Assembly (NCBI GenBank): GCA_021737565.1
Contig: JAIPDS010000006.1
Span: 1 to 61,513 of the forward strand
Length of the DNA: 61,513 bases
Source of the DNA: Desulfobacteraceae bacterium
Lineage (GTDB): Bacteria; Desulfobacterota; Desulfobacteria; Desulfobacterales; Desulfosalsimonadaceae
Reading direction: 5' to 3'
Of this stretch, positions 16,393 to 25,074 are shown piece after piece. The notes below the pieces were generated by a model. The model made no database searches, was not told where the DNA came from, and worked only from the letters and a program-made list of their open reading frames with translations. Positions within the stretch are counted from its first letter, which is position 1; the number at the start of each line of letters is the position of its first letter. The translations under genes and the position numbers were made by a program.

Positions 16393-18321
16393 ATGGGGAA
16401 GGTAATCGGAATTGACCTGGGCACAACAAATTCATGCGTGGCCGTTCGGGAGCAGAACGAAACAAAGGTTATTACAAACCAGGAAGGAGGACGAACCACG
16501 CCCTCTGTGGTTGCCGTAAATGAAAACGGCGAGCGTCTGGTAGGCCAGATAGCAAAGCGCCAGGCCATTACCAATCCGGAAAATACAGTTTTCGGCGTAA
16601 AGCGTCTGATAGGCAGGAAGTTTGATTCAGATACGGTTCAGCGCGACATCAAGAACCTGCCGTATAAAATCGAGCGGGCAAACAACGGTGATGTCCGTAT
16701 CAAGATCCAGGACAAGTACTACAGCCCTGCTGAAATTTCTTCCTACATACTCGGACATATAAAGAGGTATGCCGAGGATTATCTGGGCGAGACAGTGACC
16801 GATGCAGTAATCACGGTCCCGGCATATTTTGATGACAGCCAGAGGCAGGCAACAAAGGATGCCGGCAAAATTGCGGGCTTAAATGTTCAGCGGATTATAA
16901 ATGAACCAACAGCCGCCTCTCTTGCCTATGGTCTGGACAAGAAGTCGGATGAAAAAATCGCTGTCTTTGATTTTGGCGGCGGAACGTTCGATATTTCCAT
17001 TCTCGAGATAGGCGACGGGGTGTTCGAGGTAAAGGCCACAAACGGTGATACCCATCTGGGCGGCGATGACATTGATCTTAGGGTGATAGATTACCTGGCC
17101 GACGAGTTTAAAAAGGACAGCGGCATTGATATCCGCAATGATAAAATGGCCCTGCAGCGGCTAAAGGAAGCCGCGGAAAAAGCCAAAATGGAGCTTTCAA
17201 CCTCCATGCAGACCGATGTGAACCTGCCGTTTATCACAGCGGATCAAAACGGTCCCAAGCACATGAACGTAAAGCTCACCAGGGCCAAGCTTGAATCCCT
17301 GGTGGAGGATCTTCTCGACAGAGTGGAAGATCCCTGCAGAACGGTTATGAAGGATTCCGGAATCGAGGCCGGTGACATCGACGAGGTGATTCTGGTGGGT
17401 GGCATGACCCGGATGCCGGCAGTACAGGAGCGGGTAAAGAAAATCTTCGGTAAAGAGCCCCACAAGGGCGTCAACCCGGATGAAGTGGTTGCCATCGGCG
17501 CTGCAATTCAGGGTGCGGTGCTCTCCGGAGATGTCAAGGACGTGCTGCTGCTCGATGTTACTCCGCTTTCCCTGGGAATCGAGACTCTCGGCGGTGTGAT
17601 GACCAAGTTGATAGAAAAGAACACCACTATCCCTACGAGAAAGAGCCAGATATTTTCAACCGCCGAGGACAATCAGCGGGCCGTGACCATTCACGTCCTC
17701 CAGGGCGAACGTGAAATGGCGGCGGACAACAAGAGCCTCGGCAAGTTCGAACTTGCCCACATTCCGCCGGCACCCCGCGGGGTGCCGCAGATCGAGGTAA
17801 CCTTTGACATTGACGCAAACGGGATAGTTCACGTCTCCGCGAAGGACAAGGCCACCGGCAAGGAGCAGTCTATCCAGATCCATGCATCCAGCGGCCTTAG
17901 CCAGGAGGAGATCGACAAACTGGTCGGGGAGGCCGAGCAGCATGCCGAAGAGGACAAGAAACGTCGTGAACTCGTGGAGGCAAGAAATAACGCGGATGCC
18001 CTGATTTATTCCACCGAGAAATCCCTGCGCGAACTCGGAGACAAGGTGGATGCAGATACCAAGCAGCGGGTCGAAGAGATAATCGGCAGACTGCGCAAGG
18101 CCATGGAAGGCGAGGACAAGGAAGAGATAAACAAGATCAGCGAAGAGTTGCAGCAGGCATCCCATAAACTGGCTGAAACCATGTATCAACAGGCCTCTCA
18201 GACGGGCGGCGAGCAGGCCTCCGGTGGCGAGCAGGCTGCAGGCGGTCAGTCCGGACAGGCAGGCCAGGATGAAGACGTAGTGGATGCCGATTACGAAGAG
18301 GTGGACGAAAACAAAAAGTAA
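16393..18321 (+). CDS. dnaK: Chaperone DnaK (Hsp70)
   Basis: A 642-residue Hsp70. ATPase-domain motifs: [11 protein letters not shown] (residues 5-15), [31 protein letters not shown] and [11 protein letters not shown]; then the hydrophobic linker [19 protein letters not shown], the peptide-binding domain and a helical lid. The tail is Gly/Gln-rich and ends [12 protein letters not shown]. An AAGGAGG site precedes the ATG. It ends about 30 bases before a strong intrinsic terminator. Confidence 0.97.
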   Translation: MGKVIGIDLGTTNSCVAVREQNETKVITNQEGGRTTPSVVAVNENGERLVGQIAKRQAITNPENTVFGVKRLIGRKFDSDTVQRDIKNLPYKIERANNGDVRIKIQDKYYSPAEISSYILGHIKRYAEDYLGETVTDAVITVPAYFDDSQRQATKDAGKIAGLNVQRIINEPTAASLAYGLDKKSDEKIAVFDFGGGTFDISILEIGDGVFEVKATNGDTHLGGDDIDLRVIDYLADEFKKDSGIDIRNDKMALQRLKEAAEKAKMELSTSMQTDVNLPFITADQNGPKHMNVKLTRAKLESLVEDLLDRVEDPCRTVMKDSGIEAGDIDEVILVGGMTRMPAVQERVKKIFGKEPHKGVNPDEVVAIGAAIQGAVLSGDVKDVLLLDVTPLSLGIETLGGVMTKLIEKNTTIPTRKSQIFSTAEDNQRAVTIHVLQGEREMAADNKSLGKFELAHIPPAPRGVPQIEVTFDIDANGIVHVSAKDKATGKEQSIQIHASSGLSQEEIDKLVGEAEQHAEEDKKRRELVEARNNADALIYSTEKSLRELGDKVDADTKQRVEEIIGRLRKAMEGEDKEEINKISEELQQASHKLAETMYQQASQTGGEQASGGEQAAGGQSGQAGQDEDVVDADYEEVDENKK

Positions 18322-18352
18322 CGACGGATATTACGGGACAAGACCCTTAGAT

Positions 18353-18391
18353 AAGGCCCGGACCTCTTAAAAAAGAGGAACCGGGCCTTTT
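18353..18391 (+). terminator. Intrinsic terminator after dnaK
   Basis: GGCCCGG-AC-CTCTT pairs with AAGAG-GAA-CCGGGCC around a short A-rich loop, followed by TTTT. It is placed 31 bases after the dnaK stop. Confidence 0.85.
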
Positions 18392-18662
18392 CATGCGCCG
18401 ATGACAAGTATGAAACCGGTTGATTTGCTTTGTGTCTGGTAACTAAATTTGACGGCAAAGTAAAAAGTCCAATATCGGCGTTGCGCTTCATCCCTCGGAA
18501 TTTCACGTACTATAAGTACGCTGCATTCCTCGGGATTTTGCGCGCCTTGATCTTGAACTTTTTACTTTGCCGTCGGAAATCGACTTTTACGATTCTGTCA
18601 ATTTGCGTGCAACAGATAGAGGTTCACGTTTTTGTCGTCAACCCCTAATTTTTGAATGCGAA
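18392..18662. other. Gene-free region with palindromic repeat
   Basis: Between the dnaK terminator and the acyl-CoA ligase start there is no credible gene. The 125-bp palindromic repeat (18451-18574) fills about half of it. Open frame from the ligase runs back into the repeat, but nothing there resembles the ligase family. Confidence 0.6.
18451..18574. repeat. 125-bp palindromic repeat, copy 2 (opposite orientation)
   Basis: The end inverted repeats are perfect over 18 bases: GACGGCAAAGTAAAAAGT and its complement. Inner arms pair imperfectly around CGTACTATAAGTACG (18510-18524). The interior contains the same blocks as 264-388 (CTTGATCTTGAAC, GATATTGG complement, GCTGCATTC), in reverse orientation. 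An entire single-stranded copy could fold into one long hairpin. Confidence 0.85.
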
Positions 18663-20228
18663 ATGGTTCTTACTGAAATACTGGCAAGAAACGCCAGGGT
18701 CTATGGCGACAGGATTGCGCTTATCGAGCGCGATCCCGGACTCAACAGGCGCCGGGAAATAACCTGGGAGCAGTTCTACCGGCAGTCCAACGCGTTTTCA
18801 AACGCCCTGATAAATATGGGCGTGGCCAAGGGGGATCGGGTGGTACACCTGATGATGAACTGCCTGGAATGGCTGCCGCTTTATTTCGGTATTCTTCGCG
18901 CGGGAGCAGTGGCTGTTCCCCTTAATTTCCGGTTTGAGGCTCCTGCCATATCCAGGTGTACAAACCTGTGCGAAGCAGGCATCATTGTATTTGGTGAAGA
19001 ATTTACAGAGCGCATCACACAGGTAAAAACAGAACTTGACAAAAGCGTGTCAAAATATATTTATGCCGGAACCCCTGATAAATGCCCCGATTTCGCGATT
19101 GCCTTAAGCGAGGCGCTACAGGGCCGGGATCCGGCCGAGCCAGATGTAGAAGTGAATCCCTGGGATGGCGCGGGCATCTATTTTACCTCCGGCACCACCG
19201 GTGAACCCAAGGGAGTTTATTTTCTTCACAGGCAGCTTGAATTTGCCTGCTACGTGGAAAACAGGCATCACAATCAGGAGCATTCCGATAATTTTTTGTG
19301 CATCCCTCCATTATATCATACCGGGGCTAAGATGCACTGGTTCGGTAATTTTATCGTGGGGGCCCGTGCAGTTATATTAAAAGGAGTCAGCCCGCAGGCA
19401 ATTCTTGAAGCGGTCTCGGAGGAGAAGATAACCATTGTCTGGCTTCTTGTTCCCTGGGCCCATGACATACTGGTTGCCATAGAAAACAACGAGCTGCGCC
19501 TGCAAGACTACAATCTGAAGCAATGGCGCTTAATGCACATAGGCGCCCAGCCGGTGCCGCCAACTCTGATTGAAAACTGGCAGAAAGTGTTTCCGGGCCA
19601 GCAATATGATACAAATTACGGTCTGACCGAGGCTACCGGCCCTGGGTGTGTCCATCTCGGAATTGAAAACACGCACAAAGCAGGGGCCATAGGAAGGGCC
19701 GGATTTGACTGGGAATGCCGGGTGGTGGACGATTACGGAAAAGACCTTCCCCCGGAGGTTCCGGGCGAACTGCTGGTAAAGGGGCCGGGGGTTATGGAAT
19801 TTTATTATCGCAATTCCGAGGCAACCCGCTCGGTGTTAAAAAACGGATGGCTTCATACGGGGGATATCGTAAAAAAGGATCATGACGGTTTTTTCTGGCT
19901 GATAGACCGTAAAAAGGACGTGATCATAACAGGCGGGGAAAACATTTTTCCGGTGGAAATAGAAAGCTATCTTATGACCCATAGGGACATACTTGATGCG
20001 GCGGTTATAGGGCTGCCCGACCGTCGGCTCGGCGAGATAGTGGCAGCGGTGATATCGCCAAAACCGGGAAGAAGCCTAACAGAAGTTCAGATAATGGATT
20101 TTTGCGCTGAAATTCCACGTTACAAACGCCCCAGAAAAATTTTTTTCGATTCGGTCCCCCGCAATCCCACCGGCAAAATTGAGAAACCAAGGCTTAGGAA
20201 AAAATACGCCGATTCCGCGGCCGGTTGA
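18663..20228 (+). CDS. AMP-forming acyl-CoA synthetase (ligase)
   Basis: A 521-residue ANL-superfamily enzyme that activates a carboxylic acid as acyl-AMP and then as its CoA thioester. Motif A3, YFTSGTTGEPKG, lies near residues 172-183; YGLTEATGPG and GWLHTGDIVKKDHDGFFWLIDRKKDVIITGGENIFPVEIE (A5-A8) are intact; the C-terminal catalytic Lys motif is NPTGKIEKPRLRKKY. It resembles medium/long-chain fatty acid or aromatic acid CoA ligases, but the substrate cannot be read from sequence. The ATG at 18663 begins the conserved N terminus (VLTEILARNARVYGDRIALIE); the ribosome-binding site is weak. Confidence 0.88.
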   Translation: MVLTEILARNARVYGDRIALIERDPGLNRRREITWEQFYRQSNAFSNALINMGVAKGDRVVHLMMNCLEWLPLYFGILRAGAVAVPLNFRFEAPAISRCTNLCEAGIIVFGEEFTERITQVKTELDKSVSKYIYAGTPDKCPDFAIALSEALQGRDPAEPDVEVNPWDGAGIYFTSGTTGEPKGVYFLHRQLEFACYVENRHHNQEHSDNFLCIPPLYHTGAKMHWFGNFIVGARAVILKGVSPQAILEAVSEEKITIVWLLVPWAHDILVAIENNELRLQDYNLKQWRLMHIGAQPVPPTLIENWQKVFPGQQYDTNYGLTEATGPGCVHLGIENTHKAGAIGRAGFDWECRVVDDYGKDLPPEVPGELLVKGPGVMEFYYRNSEATRSVLKNGWLHTGDIVKKDHDGFFWLIDRKKDVIITGGENIFPVEIESYLMTHRDILDAAVIGLPDRRLGEIVAAVISPKPGRSLTEVQIMDFCAEIPRYKRPRKIFFDSVPRNPTGKIEKPRLRKKYADSAAG

Positions 20229-20291
20229 CCGGTTTAGTCTTTACGTTTATCTGCATCGGCATTCTCGCGGATCAGGTTTCATTCTTTATCC

Positions 20292-21557
20292 TCAGAAATT
20301 CAGCTTGTCCGGAGTAAAGTCAAGGGTGGCAAAATAGTCGCTCATGGTTTCGGCACGGCGGATAAGCTCCACTGAGCCGTCTGCCCTGAGCAGCAGTTCC
20401 TGGGGCCTTAGCCTGGCATTGTAGTTAAATCCCATGGCATGGCCGTGGGCGCCCGTGTCCTGTATAATAAGCAAGTCACCTATATCTATTTTCGGGAGTT
20501 CCCGTTGGATAGCGAATTTGTCGATATTCTCACAAAGAGATCCCACCACGTCCACGACCTCGGTGGGATGGGTCTGCGGGGACTTGCCCAGAACGTCAAT
20601 ATGATGATATGCACCGTACATACCCGGTCTCATAAGGGCGGACATACAACTGTCTACCCCGATGTATTTACGATAGATTTTTTTTTTGTTGATTGCCCTG
20701 GTGACAAGTACCCCGTAAGGTCCGGTCATATACCGGCCGCTTTCCATGTAAAGATCGGGAACCCGGCCGCGCGTTTTCTTGTAGTTGTCAAACATGGCGG
20801 TTATTTCCGCAGCCATTGACAAAAGGTTCAGCGGTTCCTCGTCCGGATGGTATGGTATACCCAGCCCTCCGCCCATGTTGATGAATTCGAAGTTGATGCC
20901 CAAAGACCCGGACAGGGAGTCTACAAGGGACAGAAGCATTTGAACGGTTTCCACCATGTAAGTATAGTTCAGTTCGTTTGAAACAAGCATGGTGTGAAGA
21001 CCGAACCTTTTGGTTCCCTTGTCCCGCATAATACGATAGGCTTCCTCTATCTGATCGCTGCTTACCCCGTATTTGGCTTCTACCGGATTGCCTATGATTT
21101 GATTGCCGGTACGCTGGGGGCCCGGGTTATATCGAAAGCTTATTAATTCAGGCACCACGGGTAGTTTTTCTGTCAGGGTAATATCATCCAGGTTCAGGAT
21201 GCTTCCTCCGTCGGCAACAGCAGCCTCAAAATCCTCCCTGGTGGTGTTGTTGGAGGTAAACATAATATATTCCCCTCGTGCCCCGACTCCGCGGCTTAAG
21301 ATCAGCTCCGGTACCGAACTGCAGTCAAATCCAAAGCCGGTATCGCGCATGATTTCCATAATACGAGGATTGGGCAGCGCCTTTACGGCGAAAAATTCCT
21401 GAAATCCCGAGGGAAGCTCGGAAAACAGGGCTTTTAATGAAGTTGCTGTTTCCCTGATCCCGGATTCATCATAGATGTGGAACGGGGTCCCAAAATGTTC
21501 TGCAATTTCCGATAGTTTCGGCAAAAGTCTGTCTCCGAACGCTTTTGACATTGGCAT
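20292..21557 (-). CDS. lysA: Diaminopimelate decarboxylase-type PLP enzyme
   Basis: A 421-residue fold-type III (alanine racemase-like) PLP decarboxylase, expected to convert meso-diaminopimelate to lysine. The PLP lysine is Lys59 in FFAVKALPNP. Other motifs are FDCSSVPELILS, FINMGGGLGIPYHPDE (phosphate-binding Gly loop), the C-x-S-type motif SLCENIDKFA and DTGAHGHAMGFNYNARLRPQELLL. The ATG follows GGAGGCG. Related decarboxylases of polyamine pathways share the fold; LysA is favoured by overall likeness. It is convergent with the acyl-CoA ligase. Confidence 0.83.
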   Translation of the reverse strand: MPMSKAFGDRLLPKLSEIAEHFGTPFHIYDESGIRETATSLKALFSELPSGFQEFFAVKALPNPRIMEIMRDTGFGFDCSSVPELILSRGVGARGEYIMFTSNNTTREDFEAAVADGGSILNLDDITLTEKLPVVPELISFRYNPGPQRTGNQIIGNPVEAKYGVSSDQIEEAYRIMRDKGTKRFGLHTMLVSNELNYTYMVETVQMLLSLVDSLSGSLGINFEFINMGGGLGIPYHPDEEPLNLLSMAAEITAMFDNYKKTRGRVPDLYMESGRYMTGPYGVLVTRAINKKKIYRKYIGVDSCMSALMRPGMYGAYHHIDVLGKSPQTHPTEVVDVVGSLCENIDKFAIQRELPKIDIGDLLIIQDTGAHGHAMGFNYNARLRPQELLLRADGSVELIRRAETMSDYFATLDFTPDKLNF

Positions 21558-22052
21558 AACGCCGCCTCCTTGAACTTGTGAAGTCTTTTAAAAGACTATT
21601 GCAGTTTTTTATTGCTAATACCACCATACATATCATTTATTTCTTTTTCAAGAGCAATGGCTCAACCTTAAAGCTTGACATTAATGACGGCTCATGAAAA
21701 AGTTTTGATGAATCCGCGTGAATCAGGCTGTTATACTGAACCGGGATGTATACATTATATAGTATGTTATTTGGAAAAAGTTTACCATATGTGGTTAAAT
21801 TTACGAAAAATCAATAATTTGCTTGACAAAACAACAATTTAACGTATCCTAAAAATGGGCTGGGGATAAGAAGCATCATAAAACAACCAACCAGCGGATT
21901 TCGAGAGATGAAAAGCTTGATTGTAAATTCATTTGCCGGTAATTTAATCAGTCAGGCATCTTGCCTTTTGGTCAATATTCAATTCCGTTGCCCGAAGCCG
22001 GTGACAAGTGCATGTCTATCCACCATACACAAAGCACAAAAACGAGACTCTC
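21558..22052. other. Divergent control region between lysA and pilM
   Basis: A 495-base AT-rich stretch. On the lysA side is a perfect 16-bp palindrome, AGTCTTTTAAAAGACT (21582-21597), in the presumed leader, and a weak minus-strand promoter candidate (TTGAAA/TATGGT, 21623-21651). On the pilM side is the promoter at 21823-21850 and an untranslated leader of about 190 bases. A 67-codon open frame at 21908 overlaps pilM and has no features to support it. Confidence 0.6.
21823..21850 (+). promoter_or_regulatory. Promoter of the pilMNOPQ operon
   Basis: Perfect TTGACA (21823-21828), 16-base spacer, TATCCT (21845-21850), about 200 bases before pilM. No sigma-54 -24/-12 element was seen. Confidence 0.55.
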
Positions 22053-23108
22053 ATGATTTTAGGCAAAAAAAATCAACTGATCGGTTTGGATATCGGCTCC
22101 CGAACTATTAAGGTGGCCGAGGCCGTGGAAAGAAAAAGCGGCTGGGCACTAAGGAAGTTCGGCTCGATTGATATTGCGCCCGGACTTATAGAAGAGGGGG
22201 TTATAAAGGATGGTGCCGCGGTTGCCGAGGCTATACGGGAACTGTTTAACCTCTACAACGTCCGCCAGCAGAATGCGGCAATTTCCATAGGCGGATATTC
22301 TGTGATCGTAAAGAATATAACGGTTCAGCAGATGCCCGAAGATCAGCTTTACGAATCTCTGAATTTTGAGGCCGAACAATACATACCTTTTGATATTAAT
22401 GATGTGAATCTTGATTTCCAGGTACTTGGCGAAAACCAGCAGAACCCAAACCAGATGAATGTTCTGCTGGTGGCTGCCAAGAAAGATATGATAAATGATT
22501 ATATTAATATAATGGAAATGGCGGGCCTGAACCTGTGCATCATAGACATTGATGCATTCGCCCTGCAGAATATATACGAGTTAAACTATACCTCAGGCGG
22601 AGAAAACATTGCCCTTATAGATATAGGCGCGGGAAAAACTTCGCTTAATATTCTGAAGAACAACATTTCGGTGTTCATGCGGGACGTCTCCCTCGGGTGC
22701 AACCAGATAAATCAGAAGATCTCATCAATTGCAAACTGTTCGATGACCGAGGCCGAGGACCTAAAGCTTGCCGAAAAACCGGATAAGATTTCCGCAGAAG
22801 ACCTCGAGGAGGTGGTTTCCTCTGTTGTGTCGGACTGGAGCAATGAAATCCGGCGCGCCCTGGACTTCTTTTATTCCACCAATCCGGATGACCAGATTAA
22901 GCAAATCATGTTAAGCGGCGGAGGAGCCAATATAAAACAGTTCCGGGATCTGCTGGCGGTACAGACAGCCGCTGAAGTTCGGATTATCGAGCCCTTTGAA
23001 GCCTTTGAGATCAGAAACAGCCATCTGGACCCGGCCTATCTTCAGCAGATTGCACCCCAGGCCGCGATATGCATGGGACTTGCCATCAGAAGGGTGGATG
23101 ACAAATGA
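22053..23108 (+). CDS. pilM: Type IV pilus assembly protein PilM
   Basis: A 351-residue actin-like cytoplasmic ATPase of the pilus alignment complex; it binds the PilN N terminus. Motifs: LIGLDIGSRTIKVAE (phosphate 1), the AEQYIPFDINDVNLDFQVL segment characteristic of PilM, ALIDIGAGKTSLNIL (phosphate 2) and IMLSGGGANIKQF (adenosine). The frame opens at a GTG 45 bases upstream, but the ATG at 22053 begins the conserved sequence. The stop overlaps pilN (ATGA), the first link in the pilMNOPQ chain. Confidence 0.93.
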   Translation: MILGKKNQLIGLDIGSRTIKVAEAVERKSGWALRKFGSIDIAPGLIEEGVIKDGAAVAEAIRELFNLYNVRQQNAAISIGGYSVIVKNITVQQMPEDQLYESLNFEAEQYIPFDINDVNLDFQVLGENQQNPNQMNVLLVAAKKDMINDYINIMEMAGLNLCIIDIDAFALQNIYELNYTSGGENIALIDIGAGKTSLNILKNNISVFMRDVSLGCNQINQKISSIANCSMTEAEDLKLAEKPDKISAEDLEEVVSSVVSDWSNEIRRALDFFYSTNPDDQIKQIMLSGGGANIKQFRDLLAVQTAAEVRIIEPFEAFEIRNSHLDPAYLQQIAPQAAICMGLAIRRVDDK

Positions 23109-23683
23109 TACGCATCAACTTGCTGCCTTTTCGTGCGGCGCGGACAAAGGAAAATATCAGGCGTCAGGTTTCGGTTTTCATTCTTTCAATGATTCTTTTG
23201 ATTCTGATCCTGTTTGGGGGCTACAGGTATCTGGCCGGAAAAGCAGATGACCTTGAAGAAAGGCTGGCAAATATAAATAAGGACATCAAGCGGTATGAAG
23301 AAAAAGCCGCAAAGGTGGAAGAATTAAGAAAAAAACTCAAAGAGCTGAACCAAAAAATTGATATAGTCAAGCAGTTGAAAGTCAACAGGGACAAGCCTCC
23401 CCTGTTGCTTGCCGAAATCACCGAACAGGTGGTTCCCGGGCGTATGCAGCTAAAGAAGATGAGCTACAGCGGCAATGCTCTAGACCTGGAGGGTATTGCA
23501 ATGGACAATGAAACCATAGCGGCTTTTATGAGGCGCCTTGAGCGCTCCGAAAAGATAAAGGATGTAAGGCTAAGCACCGCCAAGCAGACCACCGAGTATG
23601 ATGTTGAGTTAAAAAGCTTTGTCATAAAGTGTACCCTGGTTGATCCGGGTACCGGGGCCAATGACGGGAAGGCAGAAAAATAA
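23105..23683 (+). CDS. pilN: Type IV pilus assembly protein PilN
   Basis: A 192-residue inner-membrane alignment protein. The N-terminal MIRINLLPFR is the conserved PilM-binding tail. One transmembrane helix (about 22-42) leads into a Lys/Glu-rich coiled coil and a ferredoxin-like periplasmic domain (LLAEITEQVVPGRMQLKKMSYSGNALDLEGIA). It overlaps pilM by 4 bases, and its last base is the first of pilO's ATG. Confidence 0.92.
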   Translation: MIRINLLPFRAARTKENIRRQVSVFILSMILLILILFGGYRYLAGKADDLEERLANINKDIKRYEEKAAKVEELRKKLKELNQKIDIVKQLKVNRDKPPLLLAEITEQVVPGRMQLKKMSYSGNALDLEGIAMDNETIAAFMRRLERSEKIKDVRLSTAKQTTEYDVELKSFVIKCTLVDPGTGANDGKAEK

Positions 23684-24297
23684 TGAAAAACATTAATATT
23701 TCCCTGCAGGGCATTGAGCCTTTTTTCCAGAAGATCGGGCAGCTTACAAAGCTGCAGAGAATCCTGATAAGTATTGGCGCGGCAGTAGTTGTCATTGTCG
23801 TTTTCGGGTGGCTTTTCTATTTGCCGGAATTAAACAGAATAAGCGATTTACGCGAACAGATAGAAACAGCCCAGCAGAAGTTGGCGGTAGTAAAAAGCAA
23901 GGCGAATGCATATGACGCCGTTAAAAAGGAATATGATGAAGCCCGCGCCCAGTTTGAAATCGTGGCAAGAGCGCTGCCGGAAAAAGAGGAAATCCCCTCC
24001 CTTCTTACGGGGATTTCACAGGCGGGCAAGGCTTCGGGCTTGAATTTTCTTCTGTTTCAGCCGCAAAGCGAGGCTAAAAAGAGTTTTTATGCAGAAATCC
24101 CGGTAAAAATGGAGCTAGCGGGAAGCTACCACGATCTGGGCGTCTTTTTTGACAGACTGGCCCGTCTTTCCCGCATAGTAAACGTAAAGGATTTTTCAAT
24201 TGCCCAGGATTCAGGCAATTCCCCGAGCCGGTTGAAAATCTCGTGTACGGCTGTAACGTACAAATTTATAGAGCAGGCAGATGATACGCAAAATTAA
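23683..24297 (+). CDS. pilO: Type IV pilus assembly protein PilO
   Basis: A 204-residue PilO: a cytoplasmic stretch, a transmembrane helix (about 27-47, ISIGAAVVVIVVFGWLFYLPEL), a coiled coil, then the ferredoxin-like domain with LPEKEEIPSLLTGISQAGKASGLNFLLFQP and the PVKMELAGSYHDLGVFFDRLARLSRIVNV signature. It forms a heterodimer with PilN in the inner membrane and links PilM to PilP. Confidence 0.93.
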   Translation: MKNINISLQGIEPFFQKIGQLTKLQRILISIGAAVVVIVVFGWLFYLPELNRISDLREQIETAQQKLAVVKSKANAYDAVKKEYDEARAQFEIVARALPEKEEIPSLLTGISQAGKASGLNFLLFQPQSEAKKSFYAEIPVKMELAGSYHDLGVFFDRLARLSRIVNVKDFSIAQDSGNSPSRLKISCTAVTYKFIEQADDTQN

Positions 24298-24315
24298 AAG
24301 GAAAAAGAAAAGACA

Positions 24316-25059
24316 ATGACCAAACGGACCCTGTTTATAGTATTAATCTTGTTTTTTCTGCTCCCCCTGTGCATGGGGCTTGGCAAGGCTCCGGAAGAAC
24401 AGCAGGAGGATATCCATGTAAGCCAGGAGGTCAAGATAGACCGTGTCCAGGAGCCCGACGAGCAACAGGGCGGGCAAAAAGATGAAAAAAAGGCCGAGGC
24501 TGAGCAGAAGACAGCCGTCCAGGAAACCGCCCCCAAGGCGCGCACAGACCAAGAGCCCGAAAAAGCTAAAAAACCTGAGAAGCAAGATCAAGCCCTGGCA
24601 GGTCCTGACGAACAAAAGGAGGATAGCCCCGAGGGAAAAGAACTCGACGAAATGATGCTTACCGAGCAGGAGGCGCTGTTTGGGGACGAGCAAAAATATT
24701 ATACCCGCAGGGGGCGCGTTGATCCGTTCGAGCCGTTTTTGCGCAGGCAGACTCCTGAAAGCGGTGAGGAGGAAGGCGAGGAACTTGAGGTCAGAAAGCC
24801 GCAGACCCCCCTTGAGAGAATTGCACTCAGCCAGCTCAAGTTAACAGCCATTTTAAGGGTCCCGGGCGAAAACAGGGCCGTGGCCATGGTCGAGGACAAG
24901 GACGGCAAGGGCTATGTTGTCAGAAAAGGCACCTATATAGGGGAAAGAGGCGGTCAGGTGGTCGATATCCTGCGCGACAGGATTATTATAAAAGAAAAAT
25001 ACAAGGATGTTTTCGGCAAAATCGCGGAACGCGAAATCGAAAAAAAACTCGAGAACTAA
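24316..25059 (+). CDS. pilP: Type IV pilus assembly protein PilP
   Basis: A 247-residue PilP. The N-terminal signal (TLFIVLILFFLLPLCMGLGKAP) has no clear lipobox Cys after it except within PLCMG, so lipidation is possible at that Cys but the spacing is unusual. A long acidic Glu/Gln/Lys-rich linker (about 25-115) is followed by the beta-domain that docks on PilQ: TRRGRVDPFEPF, TPLERIALSQLKLTAIL, AMVEDKDGKGYVVRKGTYIGERGGQVVDILRDRIIIKEKY. It lies between pilO and pilQ as usual. Confidence 0.9.
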   Translation: MTKRTLFIVLILFFLLPLCMGLGKAPEEQQEDIHVSQEVKIDRVQEPDEQQGGQKDEKKAEAEQKTAVQETAPKARTDQEPEKAKKPEKQDQALAGPDEQKEDSPEGKELDEMMLTEQEALFGDEQKYYTRRGRVDPFEPFLRRQTPESGEEEGEELEVRKPQTPLERIALSQLKLTAILRVPGENRAVAMVEDKDGKGYVVRKGTYIGERGGQVVDILRDRIIIKEKYKDVFGKIAEREIEKKLEN

Positions 25060-25074
25060 CCCGGAGAATAAAAT

